Counted from the stretch's first letter, positions 26,962 through 36,141 are shown. The stretch is 64,000 nt of DNA from Nocardia salmonicida NBRC 13393 (GCF_001613085.1 NZ_BDBR01000023.1:105849-169848); one strand, 5' to 3'. The notes: generated by a model from the letters alone, not told the origin. A program made the numbers and translations.

Positions 26962-28011
26962 TCAGACCTTCAGGGAGGAGATGGTGGTGGACAGGAACCC
27001 CGCTACTACGCCGGACGCGGCCGGAACCATGAGCAGTTTCGACCCCGCCGCGATGTTCTCGTCGGCCAGCTGATCGTGCAGAACGATGAAATGCGAGGTG
27101 GTCGAGGTATTTCCGTACTTCTCGATCACATTCAGATCCGGCGGCATCTCGGCGCCGAACTCGCGGGCGGCCACCGCGTTGATGTACGGCACGGCGGAAG
27201 CGCCGAATTGGTGATGGATGATGTAGTCGAACTGCTCACCGGCGAAGTCGCGGCCCTGCTGCTCGAGGAAAGTGCCCTGGGCGTCGGGCCAGAGCAGAAA
27301 CCGTGCTTCGTTGTGCATCTTGCGGTTGTCGGTGTAGAGCGCGACGCCCGAGGACTTGTCGCTCGGCATGCCGAGGCACAGGTGCGAATGCTCCGCGGCG
27401 GTGAACAATTCGACGTAGTGGATCTTGTCGGCGTCGTCGACCGCCCGGTCGAGCACGACCGCGCACCCGGAATCGCCCACCGACAGCGAGGCGAACTGCA
27501 GGTCGTACTTCTCCGAGATCTCGTTCACCGCGGTCTCGGCGATGGGGGTGATCGCCTCGCCGCTGACCACCATGCCGTTGCGCACCACGCCCGAGCGGAT
27601 CATCCGATCGAGAATGTAGGTGCCGGTGAGCATTCCGGCGCAGGCGTTGGAGACGTCGAAGGTGATGGCCCGCTCGGCGCCGAGGGACTTGGCGATCGTC
27701 GAGGCGAACGAGGGCTCCATGTACATGCGGGTGCCGTCGTTGCTGCGGGTGATCGAACAGGAGATGATCACCTCCAGCTCGCCCGGGGCGTAGCGCGAGC
27801 GGGCCAGGCAGTCCTGCGCGGCGTTGACGGCGAGGGTGAACGAATCCTCGACCGATTCCGGTCGGGTGTCGCGCACGCGGCGTTCTTTCACGCCGGTGAT
27901 GCGCTCCAGATCGAATGCCGGTGGCGTTTTCAGTCGGGAGATCAATTCGGTGGTGGACAATATGTTCGACGGAAGATATGCCCCGATGGATTCGAAACGC
28001 GAATGCGACAC
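26962..28011 (-). CDS. nltA: OleA/NltA-like thiolase, head-to-head condensation of fatty acyl-CoAs
   Basis: The 349-residue protein is a thiolase of the KAS III / OleA group. The full catalytic triad is visible: Cys in VSNACAGMLTG near residue 117, His in IIHHQFGAS near 260, and Asn in EKYGNTSTTS near 310. OleA joins two acyl-CoA chains in a non-decarboxylative Claisen condensation to a 2-alkyl-3-keto acid. The GTG (first base 28,011) follows a GGGAG ribosome site and begins the protein just before the first beta strand. It is the first gene of the operon nltA-nltB-nltC-nltD-acyltransferase. Confidence 0.84.
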   Translation of the reverse strand: MSHSRFESIGAYLPSNILSTTELISRLKTPPAFDLERITGVKERRVRDTRPESVEDSFTLAVNAAQDCLARSRYAPGELEVIISCSITRSNDGTRMYMEPSFASTIAKSLGAERAITFDVSNACAGMLTGTYILDRMIRSGVVRNGMVVSGEAITPIAETAVNEISEKYDLQFASLSVGDSGCAVVLDRAVDDADKIHYVELFTAAEHSHLCLGMPSDKSSGVALYTDNRKMHNEARFLLWPDAQGTFLEQQGRDFAGEQFDYIIHHQFGASAVPYINAVAAREFGAEMPPDLNVIEKYGNTSTTSHFIVLHDQLADENIAAGSKLLMVPAASGVVAGFLSTTISSLKV

Positions 28012-28393
28012 GTGAGCTCCCGGATGCGGTCGAAGAATGGTGTCCCGGACGATTTTCGATCGCCGGTGAAATCGAACCCTACCGGTCTCGAACACGCGCG
28101 GCGAGCAGTGATCCACCACACTGCACGGCACGATTGATTGTGTGCGACAACATGTTACGGGAACCGCGGCAATCCAGGAATTGTGTGCATACTGCCAGGA
28201 CAGGCGACCTTCGTGCGCGTATCGGCAATGGCTGGGCTATCGATCACGCGGGTCGTCGACGCGGCCGTGCTGTGCTGCAGAACGGTGCTCGCGCAGTGAG
28301 TGACCTCACGATTGTTTACACCGTCGAATAAATTGCGCGCGGAGCGGTCTTGTCTTCGGAGCACAAGTGTCCGCGCGAAGTTTGTCTGCCGGA
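28012..28393. promoter_or_regulatory. probable promoter region of the nlt operon
   Basis: There is no gene in these 382 bases. The part from 28,280 to 28,340 is AT-rich. The leftward promoter of the beta-lactone operon should lie here, since the nearest upstream gene (LLM oxidoreductase) ends at 28,394. No clear operator was found. Confidence 0.4.
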
Positions 28394-29389
28394 CTAACCT
28401 CCCGAGCCGACGACGCGAGCCAGCCGACGGTGCGAATCCAGCCGCGCCGCACGATCGAAAGTGCTGGTGTGGACGAGGATTTCGTCGGCGTCGGTGCGGC
28501 CAACCAGGTTCTCCAACGCTTCTGCCACGTCATCCTCGGTGCCGTGGATCTGATTGCCGAGCGCCTGCTCGAAGTGATGGCGCTGCCGGTCGGTCATCGT
28601 CGCCGGGTCGATCTCCTCGGGTGGGATCAGCGCCGGGAACTCGCCGTGCGTGCGCGAGTAGGCACTCGACCACGCCTCGGGGAGCAGGAGTCGGTGTGCC
28701 TGTTCGGTCGAGTCGGCGATCACCACCGCCGCGGAGACGACGACATACGGTCGTGGCACCCGGGCGGTGGGCTGGAACAGAGTGCGGTACCGCGCGATCG
28801 CCTCCACCATGGACCGCGTGCCCGCGATCGGGGCGATCACCAGCGGCAGTCCGAACCGCGCGGCGCGCTCGGCCCCGGCACCGGTGGCGAGGAGGAACGT
28901 CGGCACGTCGGCGCCTTCCGCGGAGACGGCGTGCACGCCCTGCCTGCCCGCCTCGAAGTAGTCGAGGACCTCGATCAGGCGAGCGTCGAAATCGTCGGCA
29001 TCGTCGAGATCGTGGCCGAGCGCGCGGCGTACACCGTCGGTGAATCCGACCGAACGACCCAGGCCCATGTCGATACGTCCGGGAAACAGTGATGCGAGCA
29101 CGCCGAACTGCTCGGCGACGACGAGTGGTTGATGATTGGGCAGCATCACCCCGCCGGTGCCGACGCGGATTCGTGAGGTGGCCGCCGCGACCGCGGCGGC
29201 GAGCACGGTCGGTGCGGTTCCGGCGACGCCGGGAACGCTGTGATGCTCGGCGACCCAGAACCGGTGATAGCCCCACTGCTCGGCCAGCGCCGCGAAGGCG
29301 ACTGTCTCGCGCAGTGCGCCGGCGTGGTCCTGCCCGCGCCGCACGCGCGAGCGGTCCAGGATAGAGAAGCGAACCGATTCGAGTGCCAT
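28394..29389 (-). CDS. LLM-class flavin-dependent oxidoreductase
   Basis: The 331-residue enzyme has the luciferase-like TIM barrel pattern: FSILDRS at the start, WGYHRFWVAEHHSVPGVAGTAP near residue 40, IRVGTGGVMLPNHQPLVVAEQFG near 75, and FPGRIDMGLGRSVG near 105. This matches the MsnO8-like subfamily annotated in many actinobacteria. Such proteins use reduced FMN or F420. It lies between the nlt operon and cassette 2, on the same strand, but 382 bases separate it from nltA, so shared function is uncertain. The ATG at 29,389 is chosen because it begins the first beta strand. Confidence 0.8.
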   Translation of the reverse strand: MALESVRFSILDRSRVRRGQDHAGALRETVAFAALAEQWGYHRFWVAEHHSVPGVAGTAPTVLAAAVAAATSRIRVGTGGVMLPNHQPLVVAEQFGVLASLFPGRIDMGLGRSVGFTDGVRRALGHDLDDADDFDARLIEVLDYFEAGRQGVHAVSAEGADVPTFLLATGAGAERAARFGLPLVIAPIAGTRSMVEAIARYRTLFQPTARVPRPYVVVSAAVVIADSTEQAHRLLLPEAWSSAYSRTHGEFPALIPPEEIDPATMTDRQRHHFEQALGNQIHGTEDDVAEALENLVGRTDADEILVHTSTFDRAARLDSHRRLARVVGSGG

Positions 29390-29547
29390 ATCAGTAGTCA
29401 ACGTCGACGACGCGCGGCGATTCCGTGGCGGTGACACGCGCGGGTGATCTTCGCAGGTTTAGATCGGTACCAACCCTGGACCAACCTTTCGCAACCATAG
29501 TGTGCCCCGAGCGCGATCACCGGCGAGAAAACTGCGAGGAGTGCACC

Positions 29548-29946
29548 ATGGTTCGACATCCCAACGGCCGCAAGGTAGATCATCGCCACCGCGCGGTCGA
29601 GGCCAGCGAGGACGCGCTGCGCGTGCTGCGGCTGCTGCTCGAGATGCACGGCCCGGTGGTGCTGTACCTCGCGCCCGATACCGATGGGTACACGCCGATC
29701 TGTGTGCGGCGCAGCGAGTTCCGTCCCGGCGCGGGTGACGTCCTGGCCGGCCAGACGGCTTGGCACACGCAGTTGTGGATGGCGGAGCGATTCCATGTCG
29801 GCTTCGACGACATCGATGTGCGGATCGAGGTGCGCAACCGTCCGCAGCGAGGTTCTGCTTCCCTGGAGGCGACGTGCGGGTTCCGGTTCGCCCTGCGCGT
29901 CGACAACATCGATGCCGCTGCCGAATTCGCCGAGGAGGCCTCCTAG
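29548..29946 (+). CDS. unknown 132-residue protein beside cassette 2
   Basis: The ATG at 29,548 follows a good AGGAG ribosome site. The protein is soluble, begins with a basic stretch (VRHPNGRKVDHRHRAV), and has a central part GPVVLYLAPDTDGYTPICVRRSEFRPG. It ends only 4 bases before the convergent end of cassette 2. I do not know the family. Confidence 0.6.
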   Translation: MVRHPNGRKVDHRHRAVEASEDALRVLRLLLEMHGPVVLYLAPDTDGYTPICVRRSEFRPGAGDVLAGQTAWHTQLWMAERFHVGFDDIDVRIEVRNRPQRGSASLEATCGFRFALRVDNIDAAAEFAEEAS

Positions 29947-29950
29947 TCGC

Positions 29951-31348
29951 TCACCAGAAGCGCGGAGTCAGCCCCCAGTCGGCGAACTCCGCGGCCAGCA
30001 GCTCGCGCAGCGCCGCACGGGTCGGGAAACGGTCGGGGTCGCCGCCGGTGACCACGAGCGTCACGGTGTCGTCATCGCAGGAGAAGGCGAGATTGACGCC
30101 GACCTCTACCTGACGGAACAACTCGACCGGGCCGGGATTGACCACCGGACGCATGATGACGTCGCGCGCACGGTGCGAGCCCAGGACCGCGATGTTCTGG
30201 GCTGTGCGACCCATGTTGGTGCACAGGCACTCCGGGGCCTTGGCGGTGCGGGCGAACTTGTGCAGCACCACCTTCGGCAGCATCATCTGCACCGGTTGCA
30301 GGTGCTGGATCGGGGGGATGGTCGCGGGATCGCGGTAGGCGCGGCCCGCCGCCTTGAGCGCGGCGCGGACAGCGGGTAGATCGGCGCGTTCGCCGACGCG
30401 GTAGCCGACGCTGATCGGTAGTCCGGTGGTGGCGTTGGCCCGGCGGTCGTCGGCCTCGCGCATCGAATGCGGAATGTCGACGCGGACCTCGGCGCCGTCG
30501 GCGATCCGGCCACTGCGGCCGAGCAGGCCGACTGCGACGCCGATCAGCAGACCGTTGGTGGTGCCGCCGTGTGCGGCGGCGACGGCGTCCCATTCGGCGA
30601 GATCGAGCTGGACGATCGACTCGGCGGCCTGCCAGGTGTCGGCATGCGGTAGACGCGGGGCGGTCGGCCGGGGATTGCGGGCCGGTTCGCTGACGCCACG
30701 GGACCGGCGAGCCGCGCGCACTCCGCGAGCCACGGCACGCAACTGACCGCGGGCATCGGTGAGGTCGGCGGCGAAACGGCCCCTGCTCGCGACCGGGCCG
30801 ACGAGTCTGCCCGCACTGGCCGCGCGGTCGGGTGACTCGCCACGGTTGAGCCGGTCCAACGAGTCGACGATCGCGTGCATCATGCCGCCGCCGTCACACG
30901 CGACATGGGAGGCGACCAGGGTGACCACGGTGCCACCGGATTCGGTCGGCGCGCCGGCCAGCTGCCACACCAGTCCGCGTTCCGGGTCGAATTCGACGGC
31001 GGCCTGCTCCAGGAACCAGTCGAGTACCCCGTCGTCGGAAATCGGCGTGTCCGACCAGCGCAGCGGCAGGGATTCGGTGGCGGGCTCCCAGTGCGCGCGG
31101 GCGATCGGGAACCGGGTGGTGCGGACCCGGCGGGCGATGAAACCGGTCGCCAGGTGTGCGTGCCACCGTTCGAGCAGGTCGCGCCCCAGCGGGGCGTCGA
31201 AACGGTAGGCCAGCTGATTGACCAGGGCGTTGGGGTAGAGGCTGTGCAGTTTGAAGAACAGGTCGTCGTCGGCGGTGATCCGGTTGAGGCCGGTGGGACC
31301 CGCGGCTACCGCTGCGGCGGAAGTGACGGAAGGGGAAGTGACGGTCAT
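29951..31348 (-). CDS. PapA/condensation-like acyltransferase, cassette 2, gene 5
   Basis: The 465-residue acyltransferase is the paralogue of the 12,393-13,763 gene; more than half of the positions look identical by eye (for example ADDDLF.KLHSLY.NALVNQLA). The catalytic box is SHVACDGGG near residue 150, and NATTGLPISVGYR lies near 310. It closes cassette 2, 10 bases after the permease gene. Differences around the HxxxDG box (VLFAVGDAL against MMHAIVDSL) suggest a changed substrate pocket. Substrate unknown. Confidence 0.8.
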   Translation of the reverse strand: MTVTSPSVTSAAAVAAGPTGLNRITADDDLFFKLHSLYPNALVNQLAYRFDAPLGRDLLERWHAHLATGFIARRVRTTRFPIARAHWEPATESLPLRWSDTPISDDGVLDWFLEQAAVEFDPERGLVWQLAGAPTESGGTVVTLVASHVACDGGGMMHAIVDSLDRLNRGESPDRAASAGRLVGPVASRGRFAADLTDARGQLRAVARGVRAARRSRGVSEPARNPRPTAPRLPHADTWQAAESIVQLDLAEWDAVAAAHGGTTNGLLIGVAVGLLGRSGRIADGAEVRVDIPHSMREADDRRANATTGLPISVGYRVGERADLPAVRAALKAAGRAYRDPATIPPIQHLQPVQMMLPKVVLHKFARTAKAPECLCTNMGRTAQNIAVLGSHRARDVIMRPVVNPGPVELFRQVEVGVNLAFSCDDDTVTLVVTGGDPDRFPTRAALRELLAAEFADWGLTPRFW

Positions 31349-31358
31349 CGGGTACTCC

Positions 31359-32183
31359 TCATCGGGAACGGAGGGTGCGCACGGTCAACGGCGCGAAAAC
31401 GGCGACCACTACTACCGAGGCGACCAGTGACCACAGGGCGTCGGCGCCGACGGTGCCCTCGGCAGCCAGCGTGCGCACCGCGGAGACCAAGTAGGACACC
31501 GGATTCAGGTCGGACACGTGGCGCATCCAGGTCGGCATGGCTTCCTCGGGCACCAGCGCGTTGGAGGCGAAGCCGAGGAAGGTCAGCACCAGCATCGACA
31601 TGCCCTGCACGGCGGCCGGGCGGGCGATCGTGGCGCCGATGAAGGCGAACAACCAACTGATAGCGGTTGTGGCGACTACGACCAAAACGGCACCGGCCAG
31701 AAATCCGGCGGTGTGCTCGGGTCGATAGCCCATACAGAATCCGACGATCACGACTGTGGTGGCGGCGATGAGATAACGCACCGCGCCCGCCAGCAATGTT
31801 CCAGCTACCGGTGCTGAGCGGGCGATCGGCATGGCGACGAAGCGATCGAAAACACCCGAGTGGATGTCCTCGGAGAGTTGCACGCCGGTCGCGACCGAGG
31901 AGGTGAGCACGATCTGGACCAGCACGCCCGGAATCATGATCGGCAGATAGGCCGCCGTGCTGCCCGCGATGGCGGTGCCGAAGATGCTGCCGAAGAGCAC
32001 CGGCCCGACGATCGGCAGCAAGATGGCGTCGTAGAGCAGCTGTGGGCTGTGCCGGAACGTCAGCAGTCCGCGCCACGCCATCATCAGCGAATGCTGGAGC
32101 GCGGCAAAGGGGCTGACGCGGGTCACGCGCGGCGCGCGCACGACCTGAGTGGGGGTCGGGGCGGTCTCGACGGCGAGAGTCAT
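31359..32183 (-). CDS. ABC-2 type permease, DrrB-like, cassette 2, gene 4
   Basis: The 274-residue permease has six membrane helices and is almost the same as the cassette 1 permease from SLMMAWRGLLTFRHSPQLLYD onward. The ATG at 32,183 is chosen because it has a GAGG ribosome site and gives an N-terminal tail of the same length as the paralogue. A GTG at 32,216 that overlaps the ATPase stop is the alternative. It should export a lipid or glycolipid together with the ATPase encoded just upstream. Confidence 0.86.
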   Translation of the reverse strand: MTLAVETAPTPTQVVRAPRVTRVSPFAALQHSLMMAWRGLLTFRHSPQLLYDAILLPIVGPVLFGSIFGTAIAGSTAAYLPIMIPGVLVQIVLTSSVATGVQLSEDIHSGVFDRFVAMPIARSAPVAGTLLAGAVRYLIAATTVVIVGFCMGYRPEHTAGFLAGAVLVVVATTAISWLFAFIGATIARPAAVQGMSMLVLTFLGFASNALVPEEAMPTWMRHVSDLNPVSYLVSAVRTLAAEGTVGADALWSLVASVVVVAVFAPLTVRTLRSR

Positions 32184-32212
32184 TGCGGGCCTCGATTTCT
32201 CGCGTAGGGCGC

Positions 32213-33175
32213 TCACGCCACGTCGGCTCGGTCGGCGGTGTGGGTGTGTCCGGTCAGCGCCAGGAACACCTCGTTGAGATCGGGTCGGTCCACTGCGAAG
32301 CCGCGCAGGCCGATGCCCACGTCGCGGCAGGCCGCGACGATGTCGGCGGCGAGAGCGACCTCGGACAGGGCGACGGTCAAGGTGCCGGTCGACGACCCGT
32401 CGGGGACCTCACCGGTGATGTCCTGGATCAGCGACTCGGCGCGTCGCAGGTCCGCGGTGTCGGGGATGTCCAGGCGCAGAACCTGGTCACCGATCGAGGA
32501 TTTCAGCTCGGACGGCGTGCCCTCGGCGACGAGGTTGCCCCGGTCGATGACCGCGATCCGGTCGGCGAGGGCGTCGGCCTCGTCGAGGTACTGAGTGGTC
32601 AGCAGTACCGTGGCCCCCCGCTCGACCAGGCCACGCACGATGCCCCACATGCGTTCTCGGGTGTGCGGGTCCAGGCCCGTGGTCGGCTCGTCGAGGAAGA
32701 TCAGCGGTGGCACGGTGATCAGGGTCGCCGCCAGGTCGAGTCGTCGCCGCATGCCGCCGGAGAAGGCGCTGACACTACGGCGTGTCACCGACGAGAGCTC
32801 GAACTGCTCGAGCAGTTCGTCGCAGCGCCCGGCAGCGTCCTTGCGTGACAGCCCGAGCAGGCGACCGAACAGGCGTAGATTCTCACCGGCGGTGAGGGTT
32901 TCGTCGACCGAGGCGTATTGACCGGTGAGCCCGATCATCGACCGCACGGCCGTGGCCTCGGAGACGACGTCGTAGCCGAACACCTCGGCGGTGCCACGAT
33001 CCGGTCGCAGCAGTGTGGCCAACATTCGCACCGTGGTGGTCTTGCCCGCCCCGTTGGGGCCGAGCATCGCGAACACCGAGCCGGCCGCGATCTCGAGATC
33101 GACGCTGCCGACCGCGGTGAAGTCACCGTAGGACTTGCCGAGTCCGCTGGTGCGGACGGCGATTTCGGTGCTCAT
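32213..33175 (-). CDS. ABC transporter ATPase, DrrA-like, cassette 2, gene 3
   Basis: The 320-residue ATPase shows Walker A GPNGAGKTT, signature FSGGMRRRLDLA and Walker B LIFLDEP, and the long DrrA-type C-terminal extension. It is closely similar to the cassette 1 ATPase along its length; the tail after residue 225 is the least conserved part. It energises the adjacent DrrB-like permease. The start overlaps the glycosyltransferase stop by 4 bases, as in cassette 1. Confidence 0.88.
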   Translation of the reverse strand: MSTEIAVRTSGLGKSYGDFTAVGSVDLEIAAGSVFAMLGPNGAGKTTTVRMLATLLRPDRGTAEVFGYDVVSEATAVRSMIGLTGQYASVDETLTAGENLRLFGRLLGLSRKDAAGRCDELLEQFELSSVTRRSVSAFSGGMRRRLDLAATLITVPPLIFLDEPTTGLDPHTRERMWGIVRGLVERGATVLLTTQYLDEADALADRIAVIDRGNLVAEGTPSELKSSIGDQVLRLDIPDTADLRRAESLIQDITGEVPDGSSTGTLTVALSEVALAADIVAACRDVGIGLRGFAVDRPDLNEVFLALTGHTHTADRADVA

Positions 33176-34428
33176 CCGAGCCTCCCGGCGTGGTCGAGGG
33201 TGGCTATCGGAAATGGTTGGCGGACAAGGGATTCCACCTCATCGGCAGCCCTGGACACGCCGTCGCCGGAGAACCGGCTCGCGTAGTCGGCCACCCGTGA
33301 CGCCACATGCGGTGCGGCCACCAGGTCCAGCAGCGCGGTGAGCCGCCGCTCGCTGAGCTCGGCGGCGCGCATGGTGCCCGCCAGGCCGAGCCGAGCCAGC
33401 GCACGACCCCAGTACGGCTGATCGGCCTGGATCGCGCAGATCACTTGCGGCACACCGGCTCGCAGCGCGGCGGCTGTCGTTCCGGCGCCGCCGTGATGGA
33501 CCGCGGCGACGCAACGTGGGAACACCGTGGCATGGTCGAGCTGTTCGACGATCGCCACCTCAGGTGTCAGGATGGGTTCGATGCCGGCCCACCCGGCGGC
33601 GAGCAGCAGACGCTGCCCACGCCGCGCGCACACCGCGCGCAGCACGGCCATCAGCGCCGCCGGATCGCCGACCGCCATCGAGCCGAAGCCGACATACACC
33701 GGTGCGGGCCCGGCGTCGAGCCACGCGTCGAGCTCGGCGTCGACCGGACCGCCGAGGTATCCGTCGACGTCGACGGCGAACCCGACGATCGGGTGCCGAT
33801 CCGGCAGTTCGGCCGCCAACCCGGGAAACAGGTCGACGTCGTAGGCCTGGATCGAGACCCGTTCCGGCAGTGGATGTTCCACGACCCCGAACTCGGCGAA
33901 CGGCAAGGCGAGCGCGGTGTCACGCGCCCACCTCAGCGTCGACCAGATGCGACGGTTGAGCGCACCGGGAATCCTGGCCCCCCACGCGGTGGGTATCACC
34001 GGGACCGAGCGATTGGGGTGGATCGGGAAGAAGTGCACCGCGGCCAACGGCAAGCCGACTCTTCGCGCAACCTTCTCCGCCGTCTCCTCGCCCGCCATCC
34101 CGGTGACCAGCACATCGTGACCGGGCGCGAGGACGTGGAGTTCCCGCAGCGCGCGGGCCACCCCGCGCCGCTGCAGGGCCAGCACCGCGCGCACTCGTTG
34201 GCGCGGGTCCGAACTGCGGAACCGCTGATCACTGTGCTGGGTGTACAGCAATTCGGCACTGTCGCGGCCGAAACCGACCGCGGGAATGCCGTGGGTGGTC
34301 GCGAATTCGACGAGATTGGGCGAGAGCGCGAGTGTCACCGAGTGCCCGCGAGCCAGCAGCTCGCGGGCCAGCAGGATGCCGGGTTGAGCATCGCCGCGGC
34401 TTCCGGTGAAGGCCAGCAGTGCGCGCAT
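33172..34428 (-). CDS. GT1-family glycosyltransferase, cassette 2, gene 2
   Basis: The 418-residue GT-B enzyme carries the same donor motif as its paralogue (VHHGGAGTTAAALRAGVPQV then DQPYWGRAL) and the same N-terminal block LAFTGSRGDAQPGILLAR. The middle acceptor part, about residues 140-230, differs strongly from cassette 1. Since acceptor choice lies in the N-terminal domain, the two enzymes may glycosylate different lipids or positions with the same sugar. It starts 2 bases after the upstream acyltransferase stop. Confidence 0.87.
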   Translation of the reverse strand: MRALLAFTGSRGDAQPGILLARELLARGHSVTLALSPNLVEFATTHGIPAVGFGRDSAELLYTQHSDQRFRSSDPRQRVRAVLALQRRGVARALRELHVLAPGHDVLVTGMAGEETAEKVARRVGLPLAAVHFFPIHPNRSVPVIPTAWGARIPGALNRRIWSTLRWARDTALALPFAEFGVVEHPLPERVSIQAYDVDLFPGLAAELPDRHPIVGFAVDVDGYLGGPVDAELDAWLDAGPAPVYVGFGSMAVGDPAALMAVLRAVCARRGQRLLLAAGWAGIEPILTPEVAIVEQLDHATVFPRCVAAVHHGGAGTTAAALRAGVPQVICAIQADQPYWGRALARLGLAGTMRAAELSERRLTALLDLVAAPHVASRVADYASRFSGDGVSRAADEVESLVRQPFPIATLDHAGRLG

Positions 34429-34430
34429 TG

Positions 34431-35861
34431 TCAGCCCGCGCTCAGCGCCGCCGCTGCCGCGGTATCGATGGCAGCCGCGGCCGCGACCGGCGCCGCGATC
34501 GTGGTCACCGCGTAGATGGCCCTGGCGAACTCGGCGAGAAAGGTGTCCATCACCTCGGCGGGCAGGCCCGCGGGGTAGCGGGTGGAGACATAGAGGCCAT
34601 CGGGACCGCGCACGATCCAGAAGTACACCTCGTCGGTGGAGTACGACACCGCGCGCAGCGTGCGTCCGCGCAGGTCAGCGACCAGTTCGTAGTCCGGCAG
34701 GATGCGGATGTCGAGGAACGAGGCACCGTAGGTCGGGCCTTCCGTCGCGCCGACCATCGCCAGCGAGCGTCCCCAGGAGGCGTCGTTGCAGTGGCGGGAG
34801 CGCTTGAGCGCGGTGCGGGTCTCGTCCAGTGCCACGGCCATGTCGGCACCGGCGGGCAGGGTGACATCGACCGGCACGACGTTGACGAACCAGCCCATCG
34901 ACTCGAGCCAGGTCAGGTCGGGTCGGGTCACGATCGGCATCACGGTGCGGAATCGGTTCTCGCCGAAGGTCTCACGAGTGGCGATGGCCAGTGCGGCGAA
35001 CACGGTCACCGAGAGCCGGTGTTTGACTCGTTCCAACGCTTCCTCGACCTCTTCGAGCTGCGCGAGGGTAAGGAGCGTGCGCGACACACTGGGCTGGGCG
35101 TGTTCACCGTCCAACACGGCGACCCGGTCGGCGGCGAAGCGGGGCATGGGAGAGCCTGGGGTGCCCAGGAATTCGCGCCACAGTGCGACCGCGGGCGAGT
35201 CGGGGGTCAGTTCCTCGGCGGCGGCGCGCTCGATCACGGCATAGTCGGCGGGACTGCCGAAGGTGGCCGAGTCGCGGATCTCACCGCCGGTGGTGACCGC
35301 GGCGTAGATGGTGCGCAGCTCGAGGATGAGCACCGCCTGGGAGTAGGCGTCGAGGACCGAGTGATCGGCGCCGACCAACACGGTGAAGTCGTCGGTCTCG
35401 TGGGCGACGGTGGCGACCAGCAGATGCGGCCAGACCAGCGGCGATAGGCGCAGTTCCAGTAGCTCGCAAAGGTATTCGTTGATCTCGTCACCGTCGGTCG
35501 GATCGGCGACCGGAACGCCGGTGACTCGGACGGTGCCCGGGGCGGTGGTCACCCGGTGGTAGCCGCCGTCGCCGGTGGGGGCGACAGTGGTCCGGAAGCC
35601 CTCGTGGCGATCGTGCCACAGTCGCAATGTGGTCGCCCACGCCTGCTCGTCGAGTGGGGCATCCATTTCGAAGATGGTGCCGATCCAGCGACCGCGGCCG
35701 GGACGGGGGTCTTCGGGGTCGATGAAGCCGAGATACTGCTCGTGCACGCTGGCCAGCGGACGCTGGTCGTCGGTCCAGGTATCGGCAGTGATGGTGGCGG
35801 GAGTCCAGATCGACAGATCGCCGGAGCGAATCCGGAATTCGGACAGATGTGTGTATTCCAT
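34431..35861 (-). CDS. PapA-like acyltransferase, cassette 2, first gene
   Basis: The 476-residue protein matches the 16,841-18,253 gene from the first residues (MEYTHLSEF) on. Its catalytic box is ADHSVLDAYS near residue 162, and the RPDLTWLESMGWFVNVVPV block lies near 315. It is the promoter-proximal gene of cassette 2. Both first-gene acyltransferases share the HxxxDA variant, so this is a property of the pair rather than a random loss. It is likely to acylate a sugar or hydroxy lipid. Confidence 0.82.
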   Translation of the reverse strand: MEYTHLSEFRIRSGDLSIWTPATITADTWTDDQRPLASVHEQYLGFIDPEDPRPGRGRWIGTIFEMDAPLDEQAWATTLRLWHDRHEGFRTTVAPTGDGGYHRVTTAPGTVRVTGVPVADPTDGDEINEYLCELLELRLSPLVWPHLLVATVAHETDDFTVLVGADHSVLDAYSQAVLILELRTIYAAVTTGGEIRDSATFGSPADYAVIERAAAEELTPDSPAVALWREFLGTPGSPMPRFAADRVAVLDGEHAQPSVSRTLLTLAQLEEVEEALERVKHRLSVTVFAALAIATRETFGENRFRTVMPIVTRPDLTWLESMGWFVNVVPVDVTLPAGADMAVALDETRTALKRSRHCNDASWGRSLAMVGATEGPTYGASFLDIRILPDYELVADLRGRTLRAVSYSTDEVYFWIVRGPDGLYVSTRYPAGLPAEVMDTFLAEFARAIYAVTTIAAPVAAAAAIDTAAAAALSAG

Positions 35862-36141
35862 ACCGGGTCACCTCAAGGGGGGAAAGCAGGCCGAGAACGG
35901 CACGAACGAACGGGGAACGGGTGACCGCAGCAGCGTCACCGATGTTGCTCTGGATACCGCACCGGATGCTTCCGGCGAACCCTGGGTTATCCCGAGTCTA
36001 CAGCTTATAACTGTATGGATTTGTGAAATATTACTTAGTCACTAATAGGTGATGTGAACAATATCACTTTCATTTCGTGTCGATTTTCCGACATGGACCA
36101 GGTTCCTTCAGGTAATGGACGTTTGGTCGACACTGTCCCAA
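35862..36141. promoter_or_regulatory. AT-rich leader of cassette 2 with inverted repeats
   Basis: The gap is strongly AT-rich from about 35,990 to 36,110. Two nearby repeats are seen: the palindrome TTAGTCACTAA at 36,035-36,045, and GTGAT with ATCAC at 36,049-36,067. The leftward promoter of cassette 2 should lie here. The motifs differ from those before cassette 1. Confidence 0.45.

Noticed and set aside
23357..28011. Complete olefin (OleABCD) pathway
   Set aside because: No OleB-type hydrolase or OleBC fusion is present in the window, so beta-lactone is the better end product.
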